A program made the translations under genes and the position numbers. From the NCBI GenBank assembly GCA_026646655.1, contig JAPKHT010000063.1, positions 1-31,448 of the forward strand: a stretch of 31,448 bases of DNA, in the 5' to 3' direction. The stretch's first letter is position 1. The number at the start of each line of letters is the position of its first letter. The notes below the pieces were generated by a model. That model ran no database searches and was not told the origin of the DNA. It saw only the letters and a program-made list of their open reading frames with translations. Positions 1-7,632 of this stretch are shown piece after piece. This stretch comes from JADLBR01 sp020847615 (GTDB lineage Bacteria; Verrucomicrobiota; Verrucomicrobiia; JADLBR01).

Positions 1-92
1 ACGGAAGAGCATCCCGGTGCCAGACATTGGCTCACGAGCGGTGCTACACCCAGACCCAATCCATTGTAACTATCTAGAAATCAGGCGGTTTT

Positions 93-145
93 GCTTTCTA
101 GCAGCCTTGTCGGACTTGGCTAAGTCCGACAGGCTGCTAGAAGGC
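93..145. repeat. Long perfect-stem hairpin, REP-like
   Basis: An almost perfect inverted repeat. Bases 93-106 pair with 132-145 and 108-117 pair with 122-131, with one bulged base (107) and a 4-base loop (118-121). The arms contain CTAGCAGCC / GGCTGCTAG and TGTCGGACTT / AAGTCCGACA. There is no T-run after it on either strand, so an ordinary intrinsic terminator is unlikely. The shape fits a repetitive extragenic palindrome. A partly similar CTAGAA...GGCGGTT string occurs just upstream at 74-90. Copy number elsewhere in the genome cannot be judged from this window. Confidence 0.6.
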
Positions 146-157
146 GGTTCTGCCGGA

Positions 158-234
158 GGACGCTGCCGGACAGCGTCCGACCACCTCCGAGGTACCGGAG
201 GTCCTCGCGCGAACGCCCCGCGACGGTGCGGGGC
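158..234. repeat. Three consecutive short GC-rich hairpins
   Basis: Three tandem stem-loops lie just downstream of the minus-strand gene that ends at 241. The first is GGACGCTG/CAGCGTCC at 158-165 and 171-178. The second is ACCTCCG/CGGAGGT at 183-189 and 196-202. The third is GCCCCGC/GCGGGGC at 215-221 and 228-234. The last could stop minus-strand transcription, but no poly-U tract follows on that strand. Together with the hairpin at 93-145 they fill most of the gene-free left edge. Confidence 0.5.
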
Positions 235-240
235 TCACGA

Positions 241-846
241 TCACTTCTTCCCTCGTTTCACCTTGGTGGCCGGGACTCCAGGACCGGGCGCGTCCTGCAG
301 CTGGAAGCTCAGGCCAAGGCCCTTGGGCGGGGGATCGTGGACCGGGTGGCCGAGGTGGCCATAGTTGAAACCCACCTTCCGCGGATCACCGGCATCGGGG
401 GTGATAGGCAGGTAGGTGAGCTTGAATTGGCCCGCCGACCTGTCCTTCGCCTCGATCCTGACAAACCGTTGCCCCTCGATCCTCGCGAAGAGCGCGTCGA
501 GTTTCTCGGCATTCTGGGAATATTCGGGAATCCTGAAGGCGATGTGGACCGACGCGGCCCCATTGTCCCTCATGGTCTGCGCGACCAGATGGCTCGCGAT
601 CACGTGAGTGTCAAACGCCACCCGCACGTATCCGCTGGATGCCGTCAGCTCGGTCACCTGCGTCACGCTCGGGAGCTCCCTCAGGGCACCGGTGATCTTC
701 TCGACCACCCCCGCTTCAGTGACGCCATCGACGTAGAAGCTTCTCACCACCGGGTGTGGCTCGAGCGCCTTTTTCGCGGGCTCGGCCGCAGGCGCGGACA
801 GCGCCATGCACGGGATTATGAATGGGGCGAAATGGCGGATCGGCAT
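241..846 (-). CDS. Exported small protein with HMA-like domain, no CxxC
   Basis: A 201-residue protein. I place the start at the ATG at 846 because AGAGGAG lies just upstream and the protein then opens with a plausible signal peptide (about residues 1-21, ending APA-AEP). A longer reading to 987 is possible but adds a poorly supported 47-residue extension. Residues about 33-105 have the beta-alpha-beta rhythm of a heavy-metal-associated (HMA-like) domain, including the phrase YVDGVTEAGVVEKI. The metal-binding CxxC is absent, so metal binding is unlikely. The tail (about 150-201) is rich in Gly, Pro and His and ends in a basic KVKRGKK. It lies 95 bases downstream of the URO-D-like gene on the same strand. 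The function is unknown and the HMA relation is by eye only. Confidence 0.7.
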   Translation of the reverse strand: MPIRHFAPFIIPCMALSAPAAEPAKKALEPHPVVRSFYVDGVTEAGVVEKITGALRELPSVTQVTELTASSGYVRVAFDTHVIASHLVAQTMRDNGAASVHIAFRIPEYSQNAEKLDALFARIEGQRFVRIEAKDRSAGQFKLTYLPITPDAGDPRKVGFNYGHLGHPVHDPPPKGLGLSFQLQDAPGPGVPATKVKRGKK

Positions 847-941
847 CGGGATCTCCTCTGTTGACTGCGCGCAAGCGTGGGCCGACCAAGATCGCGAGTC
901 AACCCCGGCCCGGCACGCGCCGCGGGCAGGGAATGCGCCGG

Positions 942-2126
942 TCACCGATACCGGCCGTGCCTCTCGGCCAGTTCCACCATCCGGCACAGCCTCTCGGGCC
1001 TGACATGCGGCGAGACGGAACAGGCGGACGACAGGATGTATCCGCCGCCGGGCATCCCGATGTCGAGCCGCCGCCGCACGGCGCGCTCGAAGGTCGCTTC
1101 GTCGGCATGCAGCATCTCGTTGACGGCATCGAGATTCCCCTTGAAGAAGAAGCGCCGGCCAAACTCGGCCTTGGCCCTGGCGAGGTCGATTGTGCCCAGG
1201 GGAGGAGGATCAAGCGTATCGATGCCATCCACGCCCGTCTCGGCCATCAGATCAAGGCGGTCTCCGATCGCGCCGCACGTGTGCGTGTACGACGGAAGGC
1301 CCTCGCCCCGGATCGCTTCGGCCAGCCGGCGCTCAACTGGCAGCACGAATCTGCGGTACATCTCGCGGCTGATGAAGCCCGCCCCGGCAAACGCCGAGCT
1401 GATCAGGACCGCGTCGGGCCCAACCGGACCGATGCGACGAACCTGGGCCACGACCATGGAGCCAAGGACGTCCAGCAGCCGCAGACACGTGCCCGGCGCG
1501 TCGACGAGGGCGAGGAGGGCGTCCTCGTAGCCAAAGAGTTCGACGAGGTGCGTGAAGGGCGAGAAGACCTCGGCGTGCACCGACACATCCGGGCAAGCCT
1601 CCCGGACCGCGGAGAGGGCCGCGGTGAACCATGCGGGATACGACCCGGGATCCGTCAGGTCGGCTCCATCCGGGATATCCCAGAGGCTCGGGGCGTGCCA
1701 CGTATTCCACACGTAACCGGCCGTCCGATAGGTGCCGGGGTCCTCCGGATCTACCGCATCGCACCTCGCCCGAGGCAGGGTCCCTCCCCCGTCCAGGAAG
1801 GCGTGCGGGTTGTCGTCTGGCGGGAACCGCGTCTCGAGCCCCGCCTTCCAGCGCAGGATCTCACGGTCGCCCGCGTCGCGCCGGTCGGCCAGGTGGGTGC
1901 GCCAGCCGCTGGGGCGCCCGGGCAAATTCACCAGTATCCCGTCGAACCCATAGCGCTCCCGGAATGCCACCAGCGTCTCGGCAAAGACACCGCTGTCGAA
2001 CCAGATGTCCGATGGGCGCCTGCCGGCCCGCAAGAAATAATGGCCGAGCGCGAGCTGGCACATCACCGGAACACGGTCGGGCACGCCGTGCCCCATGGCG
2101 GCCGCTACGCGTTCACGGCTATTCAT
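942..2126 (-). CDS. URO-D/MtaA family methyltransferase-like protein
   Basis: A 394-residue protein of the uroporphyrinogen decarboxylase superfamily. It starts MNSRERVAAAM, typical of the environmental URO-D-like group, with an AAGGAA ribosome site before the ATG. The C-terminal half carries HTCG (His282, Cys284) and a later Cys369 in SSACSVSP. In MtaA/MtbA corrinoid methyltransferases a His-x-Cys plus a distant Cys bind the catalytic zinc, so a zinc-dependent methyl transfer role is more likely than haem synthesis. The N-terminal region lacks the Arg-rich substrate motif that I expect in true HemE. The substrate is unknown. It begins 28 bases after the NagB-like gene and is probably co-transcribed with it, which hints at a linked catabolic or detoxification step. 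Confidence 0.85.
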   Translation of the reverse strand: MNSRERVAAAMGHGVPDRVPVMCQLALGHYFLRAGRRPSDIWFDSGVFAETLVAFRERYGFDGILVNLPGRPSGWRTHLADRRDAGDREILRWKAGLETRFPPDDNPHAFLDGGGTLPRARCDAVDPEDPGTYRTAGYVWNTWHAPSLWDIPDGADLTDPGSYPAWFTAALSAVREACPDVSVHAEVFSPFTHLVELFGYEDALLALVDAPGTCLRLLDVLGSMVVAQVRRIGPVGPDAVLISSAFAGAGFISREMYRRFVLPVERRLAEAIRGEGLPSYTHTCGAIGDRLDLMAETGVDGIDTLDPPPLGTIDLARAKAEFGRRFFFKGNLDAVNEMLHADEATFERAVRRRLDIGMPGGGYILSSACSVSPHVRPERLCRMVELAERHGRYR

Positions 2127-2154
2127 CCGACCGGTTCCTTGCCGAGTCGCGCGC

Positions 2155-3156
2155 TCAATGGGCCTCGGGCAACAGGGGTCCCGCCAGCGCGCGCGTGAAA
2201 TAGAGTCGCCCCGGCAGCGTGGGCATCCAGCTGGACGGCACCCACGGATCGGGGCCGTATTGCAGCGTGACGCACAGGCTCATCCCTTGCCACATCGCGC
2301 CGCGATCAGGATAGACCCCGTCGGCCCCCCCGATGCAAAAGTCGCTCTGGAGAAAGAGCCCCGGTCCGATGGTGTTCGCCCAGCAGGGGATCAGCGTGAA
2401 TCGGCTGTTAAAGCTGTGCAGCGCGTTCTGCTCGATGGTCAACGGATGCAGCGCCTGGCCGACGCGGAAGGACTGTTCCTTCCACCGCGCCACCGATCGG
2501 AACTCCGCCGCGATCTGCGGTTCCCAGAACGCGATGTGGCACGCTCGGCCGATCCCGTAGACGGTGACCAGCCGGCCCCCGGCCGCCTTGAGCCGCCGGA
2601 TCTTGTCAGGATAGGTGGGCAGATTCGACCTCGTCGCAAAATTCCGCTGCCGCGGCGGTACCGCGTACTTGCCCAAGGGCCCGAAAAGCGCCGAGTTCAT
2701 GGCGTGCTGGAAACCGCCGGGCCGATTCCCGGGAAAGGTGTTGCCCTTGCGATCGGCCCACTCATCCATGTTGAACGTCGTGACGTGGTCGCACGCCGTC
2801 CGGGACGCCCGGAGCCGCCTCACGACCGTCCTGTACATGCCCATCGGCCCGACGGGCAGGATCAGCGCCAGGGGAATACCCCGTCGCCGGGTGGCCTCGA
2901 TCTGGTCGGCGATGGCATCGCCCATCCGCTCGTCCATCGCCGCGACATCCCGCACCGGGACCGCGCGGAATCCACGATTCCAGTGCCCGCCAGGCGCCGT
3001 CAGCCGCCGCAGACCCATCGCGCAGCACCGGTCGATCTTCGCGAGATCCCAGCCGCGCGGATAGAAACCCTCAAGCAGCGAACCCCGCACCGTCGTTAGA
3101 AAATCCATCTTGGGCATACGCGTGGAAGTGTACATGGAGATTGCAGATATTGCCAT
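2155..3156 (-). CDS. NagB-like glucosamine-6-phosphate isomerase/deaminase homologue
   Basis: A 333-residue protein, longer than E. coli NagB (266). FNMDEW (residues 128-133) matches the FNMDEY motif that holds the catalytic Asp72. GIGRACHIAFWEP (201-213) matches the GVGNDGHIAFNEP loop. His207 and Glu212 align with His143 and Glu148, but the position of catalytic Asp141 is Ala205. NagB needs the Asp141-His143-Glu148 relay for ring opening, so this homologue may have changed chemistry, or be a lactonase- or isomerase-like member of the wider family. Start choice is uncertain: in-frame ATGs lie at 3156, 3135 and 3117, none with a strong ribosome site, and conserved sequence begins near residue 17. 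It is first in a three-gene minus-strand unit, divergent from glyS. Confidence 0.8.
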   Translation of the reverse strand: MAISAISMYTSTRMPKMDFLTTVRGSLLEGFYPRGWDLAKIDRCCAMGLRRLTAPGGHWNRGFRAVPVRDVAAMDERMGDAIADQIEATRRRGIPLALILPVGPMGMYRTVVRRLRASRTACDHVTTFNMDEWADRKGNTFPGNRPGGFQHAMNSALFGPLGKYAVPPRQRNFATRSNLPTYPDKIRRLKAAGGRLVTVYGIGRACHIAFWEPQIAAEFRSVARWKEQSFRVGQALHPLTIEQNALHSFNSRFTLIPCWANTIGPGLFLQSDFCIGGADGVYPDRGAMWQGMSLCVTLQYGPDPWVPSSWMPTLPGRLYFTRALAGPLLPEAH

Positions 3157-3291
3157 TCCCTAATCCGCCCCGGTCCCCCGGCCTCCCGGGGATCCAGAAC
3201 CGCCCACGCCGAGACCGCCCCGCGCACGGACCCGGTTGCCAGCATTGACTCCGAACCCCAAACCCGCGAGACTCCCGCCCTTTATCCCGCC
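3157..3291. promoter_or_regulatory. Divergent intergenic region (nagB-like / glyS)
   Basis: A 135-base spacer between divergent genes, so it should hold both promoters. A short hairpin, CCCCGG/CCGGGG, lies at 3176-3191. A TTGACT at 3245-3250 is followed after 17 bases by GAGACT (3268-3273), a weak possible promoter for glyS with a leader of about 12 bases. I see no T-box or other leader structure. No Shine-Dalgarno sequence precedes glyS. Confidence 0.3.
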
Positions 3292-4674
3292 ATGGCCAGT
3301 CCCGAAGACAAGAAAGATACCGAACGCATGGAGAAGATCGTGTCGCTCTGCAAGCGGCGCGGCTTCATCTTCCAATCCTCCGAGATCTACGGGGGCCTCA
3401 ACGGCGCCTGGGACTACGGGCCCCTGGGCGTCGAACTCAAGCGCAACGTCAAGGACTACTGGTGGCGCTGCATGACCCAGATGCGCGACGACATCGTCGG
3501 CATGGATGGCGCCATCCTCATGAACCGCGCCGTCTGGCGCGCCTCCGGCCACGAGGCCACCTTCAGCGACCCGCTCATCGACTGCAAGACCTGCAAGGGC
3601 CGCTTCCGCGCCGACCAGATCGATTCGACCCCCTGCCCGCAGAAACCGTCCAAGACCGTCGCCACCTGCCACGGCGAAAAGACCGAGCCGCGGCCCTTCA
3701 ACCTCATGTTCAAGACCTATGTCGGCCCGGTCGAGGACGACTGCAACGTCACCTACCTCCGCCCGGAGACCGCACAGGCGATCTTCGTCCAGTTCCGCAA
3801 CGTCCTGGAGGTCTCGCGCAAGAAACTCCCCTTCGGCATCGCCCAGATCGGCAAGGCGTTCCGCAACGAGATCAACCCGCGCAACTTCACCTTCCGCTCC
3901 CGCGAATTCGAACAAATGGAATTAGAGTTTTTCGTGAGGCCCGAGGACGGCTTCCGTTGGCTCGAGGAGTGGAAGGAACTCCGCATCAAGTGGTACGGGG
4001 ACATCGGCCTCCCCCGCGAGAACATCATCGTCAAGACGGTCTCCGACGAGGAGCGCGCCTTCTATTCCAAGGGCACCTACGACCTCGAGTACCGCTTCCC
4101 CTTCGGCGTCCAGGAACTCGAGGGCATCGCCTACCGCACCGACTACGACCTCACCCAGCACATCAATGCCTCCGGCAAGCCGCTGGAGTACTTTGACGAG
4201 GAGACCAAGGCAAAGTTCGTCCCCCACGTCGTCGAACCCAGCGCGGGCGTCGACCGCACCGTGCTCGCGCTCCTGTGCGAGGCCTACGACGAGGAGGAGG
4301 TCGCCGACGAGAAGGGCAACAAGGAGACCCGCACCGTCCTGCGCTTTCATCCCCGCATGGCGCCCATCAAGGCCGGTGTCTTCCCGCTGGTCCGCAACAA
4401 GCCCGAGCTGGTCGCCAAGGCCCGCGAGGTCCTCGAGATCCTCCGGCCCCACATGCGCGTGTTCTATGACGAGACCGGCGCGATCGGCCGCCGCTACCGC
4501 CGCCAGGACGAGGCCGGCACGCCCTTCGGCATCACCATCGACTTCGAGACCCTCGAGGGAGAGAAGAACTCGGGTGCCAAGGACACCGTCACGATCCGCG
4601 AGCGCGACTCCATGGCGCAGACCCGCCTCCCCATACCCGAACTCCTCGGCTACCTGCTTCCGAGGATCTCGTAG
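3292..4674 (+). CDS. glyS: Glycyl-tRNA synthetase, single-chain dimeric type
   Basis: A 460-residue class II aminoacyl-tRNA synthetase that charges tRNA-Gly. It is the alpha2 type found in Thermus, actinobacteria and eukaryotes, not the alpha2beta2 GlyQ/GlyS type. The N-terminus (EKIVSLCKRRGFIFQSSEIYGG, split here as about residues 14-35) and YGPLGVELK are family signatures. Four cysteines around residues 98-112 (CKTCKG and the later TPC) resemble the zinc-binding insertion. Motif 2 is GKAFRNEINPRNFTFR, followed by EFEQMELEFF. Motif 3 is EPSAGVDRTVLALL. The C-terminal 100 residues form the anticodon-binding domain. ATG 3292 fits the family start, though no ribosome site is visible. It ends 3 bases before the convergent DUF4013 gene. 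Confidence 0.97.
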   Translation: MASPEDKKDTERMEKIVSLCKRRGFIFQSSEIYGGLNGAWDYGPLGVELKRNVKDYWWRCMTQMRDDIVGMDGAILMNRAVWRASGHEATFSDPLIDCKTCKGRFRADQIDSTPCPQKPSKTVATCHGEKTEPRPFNLMFKTYVGPVEDDCNVTYLRPETAQAIFVQFRNVLEVSRKKLPFGIAQIGKAFRNEINPRNFTFRSREFEQMELEFFVRPEDGFRWLEEWKELRIKWYGDIGLPRENIIVKTVSDEERAFYSKGTYDLEYRFPFGVQELEGIAYRTDYDLTQHINASGKPLEYFDEETKAKFVPHVVEPSAGVDRTVLALLCEAYDEEEVADEKGNKETRTVLRFHPRMAPIKAGVFPLVRNKPELVAKAREVLEILRPHMRVFYDETGAIGRRYRRQDEAGTPFGITIDFETLEGEKNSGAKDTVTIRERDSMAQTRLPIPELLGYLLPRIS

Positions 4675-4677
4675 CCG

Positions 4678-5460
4678 TCACCGCTTCACGTACTTGTCGA
4701 TGATCTTGGCCGCGCGCGAGTCGCGCGCCTGATCCTCGTTGGCCGGAGACGAGGCGTATATCGGGCCAAACCACGTGTCCACCATGCAGAGGCCAAACAC
4801 CGCCGCAAACGGGATGGTGTACACGAAGGCGCAGGCCACCGTGTTGAAACCCGTCAGGAACAGCGACGCGATCATGAACTCCTTCCCGCGGCTCAGCAGG
4901 ATCTCCAGGTTCCGCTTGTAGTTCAGCGCCGAATCGAGCACGCCGGCGCCGTCCAGCCACCGGCAGCAGCCCACGCCGCAGAACGGGATCGCGAATAGCA
5001 TCGCCGGGGCGTACATCATCGACAGGAACACCGAGGGCCCCCCAAACAGTTTCACGAAAACCAGCCAGCACAGGGCCATCCAGAGTCCCACCGGCAGCAG
5101 CAGCGTGAAAATCGCGATCACCAGCTTGACCGACCCCTCGATCGCGTACGTCCTCCAGTGCTCCAGCCCCCAGCTCGGAAGCTGCGCGGCCGACGAGAAC
5201 CGCGCCCGCCTCAGCACCTCGTACGTGAACCCCAGGGGAAACCAGAAGCTCAGGACGTTGAACGCCAGCGCCCCGAAGAACGCCGGCATCTCCCAGCCCT
5301 CGATCTGCTTCCCGGCCTCCTCGGCCCCCAGCATCCGGAGCCCCAGCACGATCAGCAGGGGGTTGATCAGCAAGAACCCCGCCACCAGCACCTTCAGCCA
5401 CCACCATGGGTCCGCCAGAATCGTCCGGAAACCCCGTTTCAAGTCTTCAAAAAGCTCCAT
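4678..5460 (-). CDS. DUF4013-type integral membrane protein
   Basis: A 260-residue membrane protein with about six hydrophobic stretches. The first follows a short N-terminal helix (MELFEDLKRGFRTIL). The segment GFTYEVLRRARFSS...LPSWGLEHWRTYAIEGSVKLV has the layout of the DUF4013 family, where a GY.xxVLRRV motif is followed by a LPxW loop and a further membrane helix. The C-terminus is short, soluble and basic. Function is unknown; the family is widespread in bacteria and archaea. Its stop lies 3 bases from the glyS stop (tail to tail), and its start is only 38 bases from the divergent larB start. No Shine-Dalgarno sequence precedes its ATG. Confidence 0.85.
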   Translation of the reverse strand: MELFEDLKRGFRTILADPWWWLKVLVAGFLLINPLLIVLGLRMLGAEEAGKQIEGWEMPAFFGALAFNVLSFWFPLGFTYEVLRRARFSSAAQLPSWGLEHWRTYAIEGSVKLVIAIFTLLLPVGLWMALCWLVFVKLFGGPSVFLSMMYAPAMLFAIPFCGVGCCRWLDGAGVLDSALNYKRNLEILLSRGKEFMIASLFLTGFNTVACAFVYTIPFAAVFGLCMVDTWFGPIYASSPANEDQARDSRAAKIIDKYVKR

Positions 5461-5498
5461 CGGCTTGATTTCACACCACTGGCGCGCATCGTCAAGCT
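5461..5498. promoter_or_regulatory. 38-base divergent promoter region, possibly leaderless both ways
   Basis: The only space between two divergent genes. On the minus strand TTGACG (5490-5495), a 17-base spacer and GAAATC (5467-5472) end 6 bases before the ATG at 5460. On the plus strand TTGATT (5465-5470), a 16-base spacer and CATCGT (5487-5492) end 6 bases before the GTG at 5499. The -10 matches are weak. If real, both transcripts would start at or next to the start codon. Neither gene has a visible Shine-Dalgarno sequence, which fits this. Confidence 0.25.
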
Positions 5499-6203
5499 GT
5501 GGCTAACAACGAACCCGAAAAATGCGGCTTTACCGACCTCGGTTTCGCCAAGGTCGATATCCTGCGCCGCGAGCGCCAGGGCTTCCCCGAGGTCATCCTC
5601 TGTCAGGGGAAAACCCCCGCCCAGGTCGCCGCCATATTCGGCGAGCTCGCCTCCCGCAGCGACGTCGTCCTCGCCACCCGGGCGAGTGCCGAGCAATTTG
5701 CCGCCGTCCGACACACGCTGCCAGACGCCCGCCACGAGGAACTGGCCCGCTGCATCGTGTGGCGGAAATCGCCGTCCGTCCCCGCCGACACATCCCTGAA
5801 GGCCGCCGTGCTTGCCGCCGGCACCTCCGATCTGCCCGTCGCCGAGGAGGCCGCCGTCACGGTCGGCTGTTTCGGTTTTGCCGTCGAGCGCCTCTACGAC
5901 GTCGGCGTCGCCGGGCTCCACCGCCTGCTGGCCCACGCCCCCCTGCTCCGCTCGGCCAGCGTCTTTGTGGTTGCCGCCGGAATGGAGGGCGCCCTGCCCA
6001 GCGTCGTCGCCGGCCTCGTCGACAAACCCGTCATCGCCGTGCCCACCAGCGTCGGCTATGGCGCCAGCTTCGGCGGCGTCGCCGCCCTGCTCGGCATGCT
6101 CAACTCCTGCGGTTCCGGGGTCACCGTGGTGAACATCGACAACGGTTTCGGCGCCGGCTTCGCCGCCGGACAGATCCTTCGCCTCGCCAAGAGAGCCCCG
6201 TAG
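5499..6203 (+). CDS. larB: LarB, nickel-pincer cofactor biosynthesis carboxylase
   Basis: A 234-residue protein with a GTG start. LarB carboxylates and hydrolyses nicotinic acid adenine dinucleotide to pyridinium-3,5-biscarboxylic acid mononucleotide, the first step in making the nickel-pincer nucleotide used by lactate racemase LarA and relatives. The N-terminal part opens with DLGFAKVDILRRERQGFPEVIL. The C-terminal part is the AIRC/PurE-like domain: AAGTSDLPVAEEAAVT, then AAGMEGALPSVVAGL, PTSVGYGASFGG, and LNSCGSGVTVVNIDNGFGAG. Cys204 in LNSC matches the conserved cysteine reported as reactive in LarB. No larA, larC or larE lies in this window. It is 34 bases upstream of trpC. A nickel-type transporter lies two genes downstream. 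Confidence 0.95.
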   Translation: MANNEPEKCGFTDLGFAKVDILRRERQGFPEVILCQGKTPAQVAAIFGELASRSDVVLATRASAEQFAAVRHTLPDARHEELARCIVWRKSPSVPADTSLKAAVLAAGTSDLPVAEEAAVTVGCFGFAVERLYDVGVAGLHRLLAHAPLLRSASVFVVAAGMEGALPSVVAGLVDKPVIAVPTSVGYGASFGGVAALLGMLNSCGSGVTVVNIDNGFGAGFAAGQILRLAKRAP

Positions 6204-6237
6204 CACCTCGAAATCACATCCCGCCCCACCCGTTGCC

Positions 6238-7011
6238 GTGAAAAATAAACTCGACGAGATCATCGCCTGGAAACGCCACGAGGTGGTCCACCTCGCCGAA
6301 CACGCCGAAGGCCTGCGCCGCATGGCGCTGCAACGCAATGAGTTCCGTGGATTCAGGGCCGCCCTCGCCGCCCGTCGACCCGGTCTTATCGCCGAGGTGA
6401 AAAAAGCATCGCCTTCCGCCGGAGTCATCGCCCACGTTTTCGACCCGGCCGCCCAGGCCCGGGCCTACGATGCCGCCGGGGCCGACTGCCTTTCGATCCT
6501 CACCGACGAAAAGTACTTCCAGGGCCACATCGCCCACCTGCGCGATATTCGGAAGCTTGTCGACCGCCCCCTGCTGCGCAAGGATTTCATCGTGCACCGG
6601 CACCAACTCTGGGAGTCGTCCGTCGCCGGCGCCGACTGCGTCCTGCTGATCGTCGCCGCCCTGGACCCCGGCGAGCTCCAATCCCTCTTCAATGAGGCCC
6701 GTGACCTGCAATTCGATGTCCTCGTCGAAATCCACGACCTCCGCGAAATGGACCAGGCCCTCGACCTTGGCGCCGACATGATCGGCATCAACAATCGCAA
6801 CCTGCAGACCTTCGATGTCTCGCTCGACACCACCGAAACACTCGCCGAGGAGGCGCCCCCCGACGTGCTGCTCGTTTCCGAGAGCGGCATCCGCTGCCGC
6901 CAGGACGTGGAGCGCGTCACGGCCGCGGGCGCCGACGCCATCCTGGTCGGCGAGACGCTGATGCGATCCCAGGACATCCGCGCCACGATACGGGAACTCA
7001 CCGGGAGGTGA
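6238..7011 (+). CDS. trpC: Indole-3-glycerol phosphate synthase
   Basis: A 257-residue (beta/alpha)8-barrel enzyme that converts CdRP to indole-3-glycerol phosphate in tryptophan synthesis. The start is GTG 6238. Family signatures are complete: IAEVKKASPSAG at the first active-site loop (Glu and Lys), LRKDFIVHRHQ with the catalytic Lys, LVEIHD with the catalytic Glu, GINNRNLQTFDV, SESGI and ILVGETLM. Length is normal. It is a stand-alone TrpC, not fused to TrpF. TGA is followed after 3 bases by the trpF ATG, and the trpF ribosome site GGGAGGTGA lies inside the trpC end, so the two are translationally coupled. Confidence 0.97.
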   Translation: MKNKLDEIIAWKRHEVVHLAEHAEGLRRMALQRNEFRGFRAALAARRPGLIAEVKKASPSAGVIAHVFDPAAQARAYDAAGADCLSILTDEKYFQGHIAHLRDIRKLVDRPLLRKDFIVHRHQLWESSVAGADCVLLIVAALDPGELQSLFNEARDLQFDVLVEIHDLREMDQALDLGADMIGINNRNLQTFDVSLDTTETLAEEAPPDVLLVSESGIRCRQDVERVTAAGADAILVGETLMRSQDIRATIRELTGR

Positions 7012-7014
7012 TCC

Positions 7015-7632
7015 ATGCAACGCGTCCGAGTCAAGATCTGCGGCATCACGAATGAGCCCGACGCGCTGGCCGCCATCGAGGCCGGCGCCGATGCCCTTGG
7101 CTTCGTCACCCACCCGCCAAGCCCCCGCTACATCGATCCCGCCAAGGCCGCCATCTGGGTCCGACACCTCCCCCCCCTCGTCGCCAAGGTCGTCGTCTGC
7201 GTCAACCCCTCCGCCCCAGAACTCATCCGCTGGGCCGAGGCCTTCCCCGTGGACGCATGGCAGTTCCATGGCGACGAGACCCCCGCCCTGATCCGCTCGG
7301 CGCCCGCCGGCGGCCGCATCCGCGCACTCCGCGTCACCAGGGCATTCTCCCGCGAGGAGCTCCTCGAATGGCCGGTCGAGGCCTTCCTTTTGGACACCCC
7401 CACGCCCGACTACGGCGGCTCCGGTGAGACGTGCGATTGGTCACTCGCCACCAAGATCAAGGATGCCGCCCATCGCCCCGTGATTCTCGCCGGCGGACTG
7501 AACCCCACCAACGTCGCCGAAGCCATCCGCGCCGTCCGCCCTTACGCGATCGATTGCTCCTCGGGCGTCGAAGAATCCCCGGGCAAGAAAGACTACGCCA
7601 AACTGCGCGACCTCATCGCCGCGTGCCGTTGA
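7015..7632 (+). CDS. trpF: Phosphoribosylanthranilate isomerase
   Basis: A 205-residue TIM-barrel enzyme that isomerises PRA to CdRP, the substrate of TrpC. The N-terminal VKICGIT holds the catalytic Cys. Other family motifs are SPRYI, WQFHGDE, LLDT followed by YGGSGETCDW, LAGGLNPTNVAEAI and DCSSGVEESPGKKD, which includes the catalytic Asp and the phosphate-binding loops. A strong GGGAGG ribosome site precedes the ATG. One small oddity is GFVTHPPSPRYI, where most homologues have a GFxFxxxSPR phrase. It directly follows trpC. Confidence 0.97.
   Translation: MQRVRVKICGITNEPDALAAIEAGADALGFVTHPPSPRYIDPAKAAIWVRHLPPLVAKVVVCVNPSAPELIRWAEAFPVDAWQFHGDETPALIRSAPAGGRIRALRVTRAFSREELLEWPVEAFLLDTPTPDYGGSGETCDWSLATKIKDAAHRPVILAGGLNPTNVAEAIRAVRPYAIDCSSGVEESPGKKDYAKLRDLIAACR

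Noticed and set aside
2..10. CGGAAGAGC, similar to part of a common sequencing adapter
   Set aside because: Only nine bases match and the following bases do not continue the adapter, so chance is the simpler explanation.
942..2126. Haem biosynthesis uroporphyrinogen decarboxylase (hemE)
   Set aside because: It has the His-x-Cys and Cys zinc ligands of MtaA-type methyltransferases and lacks the N-terminal Arg-rich substrate motif of HemE; no other haem genes are nearby.
6204..6237. A trp attenuator or leader peptide before trpC
   Set aside because: The spacer is only 34 bases, with no Trp codons and no competing stems.
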